DNA from: Firmicutes bacterium UBA3930
GTDB taxonomy: Bacteria > Bacillota > Clostridia > Caldicoprobacterales > Caldicoprobacteraceae
DNA length: 14,962 nucleotides
Assembly: GCA_002385885.1 (NCBI GenBank)
Contig: DGEI01000035.1
Location: forward strand, 6,021-20,982
Reading direction: 5' to 3'
Positions 7,064 through 14,002 of the stretch are shown here, piece after piece (the stretch's first letter is position 1; every line of letters starts with the position of its first letter). Under the pieces are notes generated by a model. The model ran no database searches. It worked only from the letters and a program-made list of their open reading frames with translations, and was not told where the DNA came from. The position numbers and the translations under genes were made by a program.

Positions 7064-7477
7064 TTGGATATAAGAAATTGCAAACGGTGCAACAGGTTAT
7101 TCCAGTACAACGGGATCAAGTATTGTCCTAAGTGTGTTCTGGAACTGGACGAGATGTTTATAAAGGTAAGGGATTATCTGTATGAGAACAAAAATGCAAA
7201 TATAGCCGAGGTATCGGAAGCAACGGGGGTGGAAGAGAAGGTTATACTTGAGTTCCTGCGGGACGGAAGGCTGGAACTGAGGGAACCTTCACTGGATTTG
7301 ACGTGTGAACGCTGCGATAAACCTATTACCAGCGGTAGAATGTGTAAGGATTGCCTGGCATTATTCGAGCGAATAATGAAAAAGGATATCAATGAATCTG
7401 CCAGGACGGTAGAAAATTTAAAAAGAGATGCCGGACGGGTCCATTTAGTGGATTATATCAGGAAAAAGCAGGATTAA
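7064..7477 (+). CDS. yvyF: Flagellar operon zinc-ribbon protein (TIGR03826/YvyF-like)
   Basis: This 137-residue protein has an N-terminal C-x2-C/C-x2-C ribbon (NCKRCNRLF then CPKC), a central helix-turn-helix-like stretch with NANIAEVSEATGVEEKVILEF, and a second ribbon (CERCDKPI then CKDC). That domain order is characteristic of the YvyF/TIGR03826 family, found beside flgM in Firmicutes flagellar clusters and suspected to regulate flagellar genes; the exact role is unsettled. The start is TTG 7064, since AGGAGG (7051-7056) lies 7 bases upstream and the nearby ATG at 7059 is out of frame. A short hairpin with a T-run follows the gene and overlaps the sigma-28 promoter of flgM. Confidence 0.85.
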   Translation: MDIRNCKRCNRLFQYNGIKYCPKCVLELDEMFIKVRDYLYENKNANIAEVSEATGVEEKVILEFLRDGRLELREPSLDLTCERCDKPITSGRMCKDCLALFERIMKKDINESARTVENLKRDAGRVHLVDYIRKKQD

Positions 7478-7511
7478 CTGTTTAAAAATAATAAAAACAT
7501 ATGCTAAATAA

Positions 7512-7544
7512 AGGGGTATTCAAAAAATTACCCCTAAATTTTTT
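7512..7544 (+). terminator. Short terminator-like hairpin overlapping the flgM promoter
   Basis: AGGGGTA (7512-7518) pairs with TACCCCT (7529-7535) around ten bases. After AAA comes a run of six T (7539-7544). The stem is only 7 bp and three A separate it from the T-run, so termination is probably partial. The T-run lies inside the spacer of the sigma-28 promoter. Confidence 0.5.
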
Positions 7545-7562
7545 GCTTTGATATGACGATAT
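7535..7562 (+). promoter_or_regulatory. Sigma-28 (SigD) promoter of the flgM-flgN-flgK-flgL unit
   Basis: TAAA (7535-7538), 16 bases, then GACGATAT (7555-7562). The established sigma-28 consensus is TAAA-N15-GCCGATAA/T, so only one core base differs. Initiation would fall near 7569, which leaves the in-frame ATG 7568 without a leader and supports TTG 7598 as the flgM start. Confidence 0.8.
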
Positions 7563-7597
7563 TATAGATGAACCGGTTGAAAGAGGTGAATTACAAG

Positions 7598-7885
7598 TTG
7601 AAGATAGATAGGTTCCAGATATCAAGAATCATTAAACTGTATAAAGGTCAGGACATACAGTCCCGAAATATTCAAAAGAAGCGGGAAAAAGGGGACGAGG
7701 TAGTGTTATCCGATAAAGCCCAGGTGTTTCAGACTGCTTTAAAGGCGGCAAAAACCGCCCCGGACGTACGGGAAGCCAGGATTGAAGAAATTAAAGCGCG
7801 TATGGAGAAAGGCCAGTACAGAATAAACAGCTGGGAGATAGCCTCCAAAATGGTGGATAATGCCTCAAAGAAAGAGGATATATAG
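7598..7885 (+). CDS. flgM: Anti-sigma-28 factor FlgM
   Basis: FlgM binds sigma-28 and blocks late flagellar gene expression until the hook-basal body is complete and FlgM is exported. The 95-residue product starts MKIDRFQISRIIKLY, is charged and probably disordered at its N-terminus, and carries the C-terminal sigma-binding helices with VVLSDKAQVFQTAL, VREARIEEIKARMEKGQY and INSWEIASKMV, all typical of the family. The start is taken as TTG 7598 because AGAGGTG (7582-7588) lies 9 bases upstream and family members begin with M-K-I. The in-frame ATG 7568 is at the predicted transcription start. Transcription from the sigma-28 promoter just upstream gives the expected feedback on sigma-28 activity. 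flgN follows after 35 bases. Confidence 0.92.
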   Translation: MKIDRFQISRIIKLYKGQDIQSRNIQKKREKGDEVVLSDKAQVFQTALKAAKTAPDVREARIEEIKARMEKGQYRINSWEIASKMVDNASKKEDI

Positions 7886-7920
7886 AATATTCGACTTTGA
7901 TGCGTAAGGGGTTTTGTGTT

Positions 7921-8418
7921 ATGCACGACCTGGAGAAGATGGTAAATATAATGGAGACGGAATACCAGTTGTACAACACCCTGCTGGATCTTTCCCAAAA
8001 AAAGACACATGCAATTGCCAACGGCAAGATCAAAGATTTGGAAAAACTGGTGGAGGCTGAAGAACACCTCGTACTTGAGTTAAGCCGTGTTGAAGATGAA
8101 CGGGAGCGGTGTGCGGCAGAACTGGCCCGGCAGCTGGGTATGGATTCTAAGGATGTTACAATATCAAATCTTATATCCCATGCGGAAGGCGAACTGGCAG
8201 AGCGGCTAAGTGAACTGCAAAAAAAGATCAATAAGCAGATAAGTGAACAAAAACGGGTAAACCGGCTTAACGAACAGCTAATAAAAAATAATTTGGAATA
8301 TATAAATTTTTCCCTCGGACTTCTGACCGGCGGCGGTCAGCCGGGCGTTATTTATAAAAAAACCGGAGAAACAGATTCAAAGCAGCAGGAACGCAACCTG
8401 ATAGATAAAAAAGCCTGA
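7921..8418 (+). CDS. flgN: Flagellar export chaperone FlgN
   Basis: FlgN is the cytoplasmic chaperone that delivers the hook-filament junction proteins FlgK and FlgL to the flagellar export apparatus. The 165-residue protein is almost wholly helical, with heptad-like coiled-coil stretches (about 10-60 and 85-130) and the pattern LYNTLLDLSQKKTHAI near its start, as in FlgN-domain proteins. The tail after LLTGGGQP is short and polar. In-frame starts exist at TTG 7897 and ATG 7900, but ATG 7921 has AAGGGG (7905-7910) 10 bases upstream and is preferred. Its location between flgM and flgK, its cargo gene, supports the call. Confidence 0.9.
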   Translation: MHDLEKMVNIMETEYQLYNTLLDLSQKKTHAIANGKIKDLEKLVEAEEHLVLELSRVEDERERCAAELARQLGMDSKDVTISNLISHAEGELAERLSELQKKINKQISEQKRVNRLNEQLIKNNLEYINFSLGLLTGGGQPGVIYKKTGETDSKQQERNLIDKKA

Positions 8419-8462
8419 TATGTTTTTTGCTTGCGGATATGAACAATTCAAGGAGTGAAACC

Positions 8463-10085
8463 ATGAGATCCACTTTTTACGGGTTTGAGATTGCCAGAAA
8501 AGGACTCTATGTCAACCAGGCCAACCTGGAAGTAACTGCTCATAATATTGCAAATGCCAATACAAAAGGTTATTCGCGGCAGCAGGTGATCCAGAAATCC
8601 ATAGAGCCATTGACCGGTTGGGGATTGATTACTTCATATGGCGGATATGCAGTCGGAGGCGGTGTGGATATTCAGCAGGTGCGGCAGATCCGGGACGCCT
8701 ATCTTGATATGCAGTACCGTAAGGAATCAACTGCATTTGGAGAGTGGGAGGTCAAGAGGGACATGCTGGCCTACATTGAAACCATATTCAATGAGCCTTC
8801 CGATTCGGGTATAAGCACTGTACTCAATGAGTTTTTTAATTCCCTTCAGGCCTTAAGCCTGAATCCGGAAGATCCTACCACACGTGCTGCCGTGCAGCAG
8901 AAGGCGCTTGCACTGACCGAGAATATCCGGAATGTTTATATGAAGCTGGAAGATCTGCAAAGAGAAGCCAATCAGGCCATAATAGCCCGTGTAGAGGAGA
9001 TAAACTCCTATGCAAGGGAGATTGCGGCGTTAAATGAACAGATATTTAAATTTGAAAACGTAGGCCGGCCTGCTAACGACCTGCGGGATCGCCGAAATCT
9101 TATTGTTGATAACCTATCCAGGATTATAAAGGTATCGGTGCATGAGGATACCAGCGGCCGGTTCAGGGTGGATATTGCAGGACAAACGCTGGTCAACCAT
9201 ACAAATCTTTATGAGTTGGATGTTATACCAAGAAGCGGCAGTGTAAACGCATCGCGTTACCCCAGGAACAACCATGTGGATGTGGATGACCTGGTGGAAG
9301 TGGTATGGAAAAATACCGGTGAAAAGGTAAACATAACAGGCGGTACATTGAAAGGCTTTATTGATATGCGGGACGGCATAGGCGGCAGGGAACAGCCCCT
9401 GCCCGGGGTTCCGGCGGAGTTGTCGGGTACGGCTCCGGATCCCGGACAGCTTCAGCCTGCGCCTAATAATAACACCGAATACGGAATACCCTATTACATG
9501 CGCACGTGGAACTTGTTTGCCCATACTCTCATGATTACATTTAATGAAATCCACAGCCAGGGCTATACTTTAAACGGCGAGACCGGGATAAACTTTTTTT
9601 CAGACGGCAGGACCGGCCTTGATCCAAACCCGCCCCGGCAGCCTATAGCCAAGTTTATTACCATATCTGATGAGATAAGAAATGACTGGGCTAATATCGC
9701 GGCAATTTATCTTGATGAGGAGGATACAGCCAACGAAATTGATCCAACCAATGCCAGGGGCAACAACAAAAACATATTGCGGCTCATTGACTTAAGGTAC
9801 AAGACCTATGTGCCTGAATGCGATAACCTGGACAACTTTACCAAAGCCCTTATATCCACACTCGGTGTAGCCAGCCGCCAGGCTTCCTATGCGGCGGACA
9901 GCCAGGAGACGCTGCTGGCTGAAATGGATCAGCGGCGGGAGTCAATATCGGGCGTGTCTCTTGATGAGGAAATGGCAAATATGGTGCGTTTTCAGCATGC
10001 TTATAACGCATCTGCAAGGATTCTCACAGCCATAGATGAGATGCTGGATACCCTCATTAACAGGGTGGGAATAACAGGCAGATAA
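8463..10085 (+). CDS. flgK: Flagellar hook-associated protein FlgK (HAP1)
   Basis: FlgK forms the first of the two junction rings between hook and filament. The 540-residue product has the conserved N-terminal D0/D1 helices (STFYGFEIARKGLYVNQ, then HNIANANTKGYSRQ, the signature of flagellar rod/hook proteins). A central part carries the FlgK-type stretch EINSYAREIAALNEQI and RPANDLRDRRN, and the C-terminal helix pair ends VSLDEEMANMVRFQHAYNAS then ARILTAIDEMLDTLINRVG. A proline-rich segment (about 315-345) looks like a surface loop. ATG 8463 is chosen over an in-frame upstream TTG because AAGGAGTGA (8451-8459) precedes it and the family begins MxSTFxGFE. It is exported unprocessed by the flagellar type III system. 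Confidence 0.96.
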   Translation: MRSTFYGFEIARKGLYVNQANLEVTAHNIANANTKGYSRQQVIQKSIEPLTGWGLITSYGGYAVGGGVDIQQVRQIRDAYLDMQYRKESTAFGEWEVKRDMLAYIETIFNEPSDSGISTVLNEFFNSLQALSLNPEDPTTRAAVQQKALALTENIRNVYMKLEDLQREANQAIIARVEEINSYAREIAALNEQIFKFENVGRPANDLRDRRNLIVDNLSRIIKVSVHEDTSGRFRVDIAGQTLVNHTNLYELDVIPRSGSVNASRYPRNNHVDVDDLVEVVWKNTGEKVNITGGTLKGFIDMRDGIGGREQPLPGVPAELSGTAPDPGQLQPAPNNNTEYGIPYYMRTWNLFAHTLMITFNEIHSQGYTLNGETGINFFSDGRTGLDPNPPRQPIAKFITISDEIRNDWANIAAIYLDEEDTANEIDPTNARGNNKNILRLIDLRYKTYVPECDNLDNFTKALISTLGVASRQASYAADSQETLLAEMDQRRESISGVSLDEEMANMVRFQHAYNASARILTAIDEMLDTLINRVGITGR

Positions 10086-10124
10086 TTTTTCCTGATACTA
10101 CGTTAAGAAGGTTCATTTTTCGAT

Positions 10125-10154
10125 AAACCAACACTGTTTGTGTAAAGGTGGTTT
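10125..10154 (+). promoter_or_regulatory. Hairpin covering the flgL ribosome binding site
   Basis: AAACCA (10125-10130) and ACAC (10131-10134) pair with TGGTTT (10149-10154) and GTGT (10140-10143), giving a 10-bp interrupted stem with loop TGTTT and a five-base bulge AAAGG. The flgL Shine-Dalgarno AAAGGTGG (10144-10151) lies partly in the bulge and partly in the stem. It could tune flgL translation; chance pairing is possible. Confidence 0.35.
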
Positions 10155-10159
10155 GAAAC

Positions 10160-11044
10160 ATGCGGATAACAAACGGAATGCTGATCACCAATATGATGCG
10201 GAATTACAATAAAAACATGAAAGATCTTGCAAAACTGCAGGAACACTTGGCGTCCGGAAAGAAAATTCTCAGGCCATCCGATGATCCTGTGGCTATATCC
10301 AGATCACTGAAGCTCAAAGCTGATCTGGCATATAATAAGCAGTATGTAAGCAATACCGATAATGCCCTTTCATGGCTGGAATCTACCGAATTGGCTCTTA
10401 AAGATCTGGGGGATGTTCTTCAAAGGGTTAGGGAAATGGCTGTCAAAGCCGGAAGCGGCTCCCTCTCCTTGGAAGACAGGGCCGCCATAGCCGATGAGAT
10501 TCAGCAGCTGCAAAATCACGTTGTACAGTTGGGCAATGCTACCTATGCTGACAGATACATTTTCGCCGGATACAAGACCGATCAGCCGGCTTTTGCAGAG
10601 CAGGGAAACCAGCTGGTATACCAGGGTGATAATGGGAAAATAGCATATGAAACAGGGGTTGGCAGCCGCATCGATGTAAATGTTATTGGTGGAGACGGAG
10701 GCGCCGAAATAGATAAAATATATGATGTGCTTGAGAGGTTCAAAAATGACCTGATGGATCCGGCAAACCCGGAACTGGACGGATATATAGGAGAGATAGA
10801 TCAACGGATTATCCAGGTACTGTCCCTGCGCTCGGAAGCAGGCGCCAAGGTCAACCGCTTCGAGCTTATCCGGGCCAGGCTCAAGGATGAGGAAATAAAC
10901 TTCACCAATCTGCTTTCACAGAATGAGGACGCCGATATTGCAGAGATTATAGTATGGTTTAAAGAAGCCGAGAATGTGTACAGGGCTTCGCTGGCGACAG
11001 GCGCCCGCATAATAATGCCAACGCTTATAGATTTTTTGAGATAG
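10160..11044 (+). CDS. flgL: Flagellar hook-associated protein FlgL (HAP3)
   Basis: FlgL forms the second junction ring, on which the flagellin filament grows. The 294-residue protein has the flagellin-like N-terminal D0/D1 region (MRITNGMLITNMMRNYN, LASGKKILRPSDDPVAISRS), a middle part with the FlgL signature ATYADRYIFAGYKTDQPAF, and a C-terminal helix (SLRSEAGAKVNRFELIRARL, then LLSQNEDADIAEIIVWFKEA) ending in the export-type amphipathic tail. ATG 10160 follows AAAGGTGG with 8 bases between. The gap from flgK is 74 bases and contains no good promoter, so it is most likely part of the flgM-flgK transcript. FlgN is its expected chaperone. Confidence 0.96.
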   Translation: MRITNGMLITNMMRNYNKNMKDLAKLQEHLASGKKILRPSDDPVAISRSLKLKADLAYNKQYVSNTDNALSWLESTELALKDLGDVLQRVREMAVKAGSGSLSLEDRAAIADEIQQLQNHVVQLGNATYADRYIFAGYKTDQPAFAEQGNQLVYQGDNGKIAYETGVGSRIDVNVIGGDGGAEIDKIYDVLERFKNDLMDPANPELDGYIGEIDQRIIQVLSLRSEAGAKVNRFELIRARLKDEEINFTNLLSQNEDADIAEIIVWFKEAENVYRASLATGARIIMPTLIDFLR

Positions 11045-11092
11045 TTTTGTATGACAATATAAAGATAAAGTGAATATCAGGAGTGGATGTAG

Positions 11093-11653
11093 TTACAGCT
11101 GCGAATTACCACTACACCGGCTCTTATAGGGGTCCGTTCCCGCCCGGCCAGAGTAGAAATAGAAAATCCCCAACCTTTGCTGCAGATGAAACGACAGCAG
11201 CCTCAATTAAACATAGATACTGAACCCGTAAGGGTACATATTGATCAGTATGAGTGTTTTGCAGAGCTGGGATATATAAATTTTTTTGATATTGCACGCA
11301 TTCAAAAGCAAAAGGGATATCAAAGGGTTATGGAATATATAGCCCGGACTGCCCGGGACGGCGACAGGCTTGCAGCTATTGAGCTTGGAGGAAATCCTAT
11401 TGCTGATATTGCCGAGGAAAAGTCTAATAGCACGCCAGAGGGCGAGCCTGTCAAGCTGCCGTTTCCCAGACCGAGGTTCAATGTTACAAGGAGTGATATC
11501 AAAATAAACTATAAATCGGGAAAAATTAGTTTTAACGCAGTTGTACACCCTGTCAGGTACAGGGTTACACCTCATAGAGTGGAGATTTACTTGAGACAGT
11601 ATCCAAGTATCTCCATAGAGTATGAGGGGTATTATATCGACAGGAGGGTGTAG
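11093..11653 (+). CDS. DUF6470 (YviE-like) protein with unclear start codon
   Basis: This protein belongs to a poorly understood family encoded between flgL and fliW in many Firmicutes (YviE in Bacillus). The frame is open from 11093 after an in-frame TAG and reads LQLRITTTPALIGVRSRP, then ARVEIENPQPLLQMK, QLNIDTEPVRVHIDQYECFA, ARTARDGDRLAAIE and a C-terminal beta part ending VEIYLRQYPSISIEYEG. The repeated short P-x-L/V-x-I-x strands and the D-R-L-A-A-I-E motif fit the family, which typically begins M-Q-L. The first ordinary start, TTG 11177, has no ribosome binding site and would remove 28 conserved residues. AGGAG (11079-11083) is 9 bases before TTA 11093. I give 11093 as the conserved boundary; the true initiator (TTA, CTG 11099, ATT 11105, or ATG 11087 followed by a stop) is unresolved. 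Confidence 0.7.
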   Translation, partial: LQLRITTTPALIGVRSRPARVEIENPQPLLQMKRQQPQLNIDTEPVRVHIDQYECFAELGYINFFDIARIQKQKGYQRVMEYIARTARDGDRLAAIELGGNPIADIAEEKSNSTPEGEPVKLPFPRPRFNVTRSDIKINYKSGKISFNAVVHPVRYRVTPHRVEIYLRQYPSISIEYEGYYIDRRV

Positions 11654-11655
11654 AT

Positions 11656-12099
11656 TTGATTATCGAGTCCAAACATTTCGGCCTTGTAGAGATACCCGGG
11701 GAGAAAATCATACGTTTTCCATATGGGCTTTATGGCTTTGAGGACATAAAGGAATATGTGCTGCTGGGCAAGCCGGAGAATGATAACCCCTTCATGTGGC
11801 TCCATGCGGTACATAATCCGGATGTTTGTTTTGTAGTGGTTGACCCGTTTATGTTCAAAAAAGACTATTCTCCATCGATAAATGAGGAGGTTTTGCAAAG
11901 GCTGGAAGTCCAGGATCCTGCTGACATACACTTTTTATCCATTGTTGTTATACCGCAGGATATGTCCAGGATGACGGCAAACTTACAGGGCCCCATAGTG
12001 ATAAACGCGAAAAAGAACATTGCAATGCAGGTCATACTGGACGACGGCAAATATACTACCAGGCACTACATACTTGATGAGATGAAAAAAGGAGCATGA
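11656..12099 (+). CDS. fliW: Flagellar assembly factor FliW
   Basis: FliW binds free flagellin and, when flagellin is scarce, binds CsrA and relieves its repression of flagellin translation. The 147-residue protein shows the family pattern: GLVEIPGEKIIRFPYGLYGF near the N-terminus, then WLHAVHNPDVCFVVVDPFMF and the strand-rich C-terminus with LQGPIVINAKKNIAMQVIL. The start is TTG 11656; AGGAGG (11642-11647) lies 8 bases upstream and overlaps the end of the DUF6470 gene, whose stop at 11651-11653 is two bases before this start, so the two are translationally close. csrA, its partner, follows after 76 bases. Confidence 0.95.
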   Translation: MIIESKHFGLVEIPGEKIIRFPYGLYGFEDIKEYVLLGKPENDNPFMWLHAVHNPDVCFVVVDPFMFKKDYSPSINEEVLQRLEVQDPADIHFLSIVVIPQDMSRMTANLQGPIVINAKKNIAMQVILDDGKYTTRHYILDEMKKGA

Positions 12100-12175
12100 A
12101 AGGGGCTTTTTACTCCAACCGGTAATGAGAAGCAATGGAGAAATGCGTCCCTAATCAAAGATATGAGGTGGAGAC

Positions 12176-12412
12176 ATGCTGGTTTTAAGCCGAAAAGCAG
12201 GCCAATCAATTTTGATCGGTCATAATATAGAGGTTAAAATAATTGAGGTGCAGGGAGACCAGATCAAAATAGGGATAAATGCTCCAAAGGACATATCCAT
12301 TTTGAGGAAAGAGCTTATGGACGAGGTAAGAAAAGCGAACCGTGATGCTGTGGTGGACGGTGCCGGCTTGTCTTTGGAAGAGTTGAGTAAGATACTGAAG
12401 GTTCAGGGATAA
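12176..12412 (+). CDS. csrA: Translational regulator CsrA
   Basis: CsrA is a small dimeric RNA-binding protein that recognises GGA in hairpin loops and, in Gram-positive bacteria with FliW, represses translation of flagellin. The 78-residue product begins MLVLSRKAGQSILIG and has the conserved RNA-contact residues L4, R6 and R44 (in ILRKEL). It is longer at the C-terminus than the 61-residue E. coli protein, as expected of the FliW-responsive type. The ATG follows AGGTGGAG. The probable target is the hag leader, directly downstream, where a hairpin with GGA in its loop is visible. The FliW-CsrA-hag adjacency matches the known three-part switch of Bacillus subtilis. Confidence 0.97.
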   Translation: MLVLSRKAGQSILIGHNIEVKIIEVQGDQIKIGINAPKDISILRKELMDEVRKANRDAVVDGAGLSLEELSKILKVQG

Positions 12413-12505
12413 CAAGTCCAAAGCAATGGAATTGGATATAGTATAAATTTACTATTAAAATAGCCAAAAAGTATTAGGTAATATCAAAAATTTGTGTTTA
12501 ATCCC

Positions 12506-12532
12506 TAAAGTTTTACTCAGTTTTGTCGATAT
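12506..12532 (+). promoter_or_regulatory. Sigma-28 (SigD) promoter of the flagellin gene
   Basis: TAAAGTTT starts at 12506; TAAA (12506-12509) is followed by 15 bases and GTCGATAT (12525-12532). This matches the sigma-28 consensus TAAA-N15-GCCGATAA/T with one core difference. Initiation near 12539 would give a leader of about 108 bases before the flagellin start. Confidence 0.85.
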
Positions 12533-12550
12533 TTATTTATGAAAGGATAT

Positions 12551-12640
12551 AAAGCCGAACATCTGCGGCGGCCGGGCAGAGGTGAGGCTTTACAAATCCG
12601 CTGAAAAGGACTTCGGCGGGAATAAAAATTCAGGGAGGAA
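12551..12640 (+). promoter_or_regulatory. hag leader: two hairpins with CsrA-type GGA sites
   Basis: The first hairpin pairs AAAGCC (12551-12556) with GGCTTT (12586-12591) and, inside, TCTGC (12562-12566) with GCAGA (12576-12580). The second pairs CCGCTGAA (12598-12605) with TTCGGCGG (12612-12619), an 8-bp stem with one T-G pair that presents AAGGAC in a six-base loop. The Shine-Dalgarno GGGAGGA (12633-12639) gives a second GGA about 27 bases later. GGA in a hexaloop plus GGA in the ribosome binding site is the known CsrA layout in hag leaders. Confidence 0.7.
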
Positions 12641-12646
12641 TGAAAT

Positions 12647-13888
12647 ATGAGGATTAATCACAACATTACCGCTCTTAATGCGTACAGACAGCTTAGTGTA
12701 AACAATATTGGTGTCAATAAGTCTCTCGAAAAGCTGTCCTCAGGCATGAGAATCAACCGCGCAGGGGATGACGCGGCGGGGTTGGCCATCAGCGAAAAGA
12801 TGAGGGGGCAGATCAGAGGCTTAAATCAGGCTGTGCGTAATGCGCAGGATGCTATTTCAATGATACAGACTGCCGAAGGTGCATTGAACGAAGTTCACAG
12901 TATCCTTCAGCGTATGAGGGAATTGGCTATCCAGGCCGGCAATGATACCAATACTGACAGCGATCGTGCCGAAATTCAGAAGGAAATTAACCAGCTTACT
13001 TCTGAAATCAACCGTATCGCCAATACTACAGAATTCAACACCCAGAAACTTCTCAATGCAACTTCCGGTACCGTAACTGGCCCGGGAAGCGGTGGCGGTG
13101 GTGGAACTGATGCTACTTCTTTTAATAATGAGACTCTTGCCAACACGGGAATCACATTGAATGGATCTTATGATAGTTCACAAGGCGATATTACATTAAC
13201 TATACGAGTTGTTAGTGATGGTTCAGACGGTGTTAAATATGAATACAGCACGGACGGTACGAATTTCGAAGAAATCACTTGGGATTCAGGTGAAACCACT
13301 ATCTTTGGTATAACATTAACAAAACCGGAGACCGATCCTGAAGCCGGCAAGGAGGACAGTGTAAACCTTACGGCAGGATCACAATCTCAGGCACCGGCAC
13401 CCTCTGCGTCCTCTTCTTCGTTCATCATGCAAATAGGCGCTAATGAAAACCAGACCATGACCCTGGAACTGTCAGACATGAGAGCAGCTGCACTGGGTAT
13501 TAGTACTGATGATACCCAGGGGGCAACTGGTTTTACTAATGATATGGTCGTAACCGATGGGACAAATAATGATCCTGCAGAATATGCTTTGGATGTAAGC
13601 AATGCTGAGAATGCTGCTACTGCGGTTACAAAAATTCAGCAGGCAATTGAAACGGTGTCAGCTGAGAGGGCCAAACTGGGTGCTTACCAGAACCGCCTCG
13701 AGCACACCATTAACAACCTTGAGGTAGCTGCTGAGAACTTAACAGCTGCCGAGTCCCGTATCCGCGATGTGGATATGGCCAAGGAAATGATGGAGTTTAC
13801 CAAGCAGACCATACTGCAGCAGGCTGCAACGGCTATGCTTGCACAGGCCAATCAGCTGCCTCAGGCAGTACTGCAGCTTCTCAGGTAA
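12647..13888 (+). CDS. hag: Flagellin with inserted central domain
   Basis: Flagellin is the filament subunit, exported through the flagellar type III channel. The 413-residue protein has conserved D0/D1 N-terminal helices (MRINHNITALNAYRQL, LSSGMRINRAGDDAAGLAIS, MIQTAEGALNEVHSILQRM) and the matching C-terminal helices (INNLEVAAENLTAAESRIRD, then EMMEFTKQTILQQAATAM and the tail LPQAVLQLLR). Between NTQKLLN (about 137) and FIMQIGANENQTM (about 259) lies an insert of about 120 residues framed by a Gly-rich linker (GPGSGGGGGT) and a Pro/Ala/Ser linker (QAPAPSASSSS). Its body (GITLNGSYDSSQGDITL, KYEYSTDGTNFEEI) looks beta-rich and would be exposed on the filament surface. Expression is expected from the sigma-28 promoter, with CsrA-FliW control through the leader; an intrinsic terminator follows. 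Confidence 0.97.
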   Translation: MRINHNITALNAYRQLSVNNIGVNKSLEKLSSGMRINRAGDDAAGLAISEKMRGQIRGLNQAVRNAQDAISMIQTAEGALNEVHSILQRMRELAIQAGNDTNTDSDRAEIQKEINQLTSEINRIANTTEFNTQKLLNATSGTVTGPGSGGGGGTDATSFNNETLANTGITLNGSYDSSQGDITLTIRVVSDGSDGVKYEYSTDGTNFEEITWDSGETTIFGITLTKPETDPEAGKEDSVNLTAGSQSQAPAPSASSSSFIMQIGANENQTMTLELSDMRAAALGISTDDTQGATGFTNDMVVTDGTNNDPAEYALDVSNAENAATAVTKIQQAIETVSAERAKLGAYQNRLEHTINNLEVAAENLTAAESRIRDVDMAKEMMEFTKQTILQQAATAMLAQANQLPQAVLQLLR

Positions 13889-13900
13889 ATGTGAGGAAGG

Positions 13901-13927
13901 CCGGAGGAATTTTCCTCCGGTTTTTTT
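13901..13927 (+). terminator. Intrinsic terminator after flagellin
   Basis: CCGGAGGA (13901-13908) pairs perfectly with TCCTCCGG (13913-13920) around ATTT, followed by seven T (13921-13927). It begins 12 bases after the flagellin stop, so the flagellin message is probably monocistronic. Confidence 0.95.
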
Positions 13928-13936
13928 ATATTTCTA

Positions 13937-13964
13937 TAAAGATTTACTCTCTCCTATCCGATAA
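13937..13964 (+). promoter_or_regulatory. Sigma-28 (SigD) promoter of flaG-fliD
   Basis: TAAA (13937-13940), 16 bases, then TCCGATAA (13957-13964): one base off the GCCGATAA consensus. It starts 10 bases after the flagellin terminator T-run, so a new transcript begins here for flaG and probably fliD. Confidence 0.85.
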
Positions 13965-14002
13965 TAATTTATGAGGAATATTGAATAGAAGGGAGAATTC
14001 CG

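Noticed and set aside
9114..9554. 146-codon minus-strand frame
   Set aside because: Shadow of flgK; no recognisable domain.
10104..10126. Sigma-28-like TAAG and TTCGATAA before flgL
   Set aside because: The spacer is only 11 bases and both boxes deviate; flgL is more simply part of the flgM-flgK transcript.
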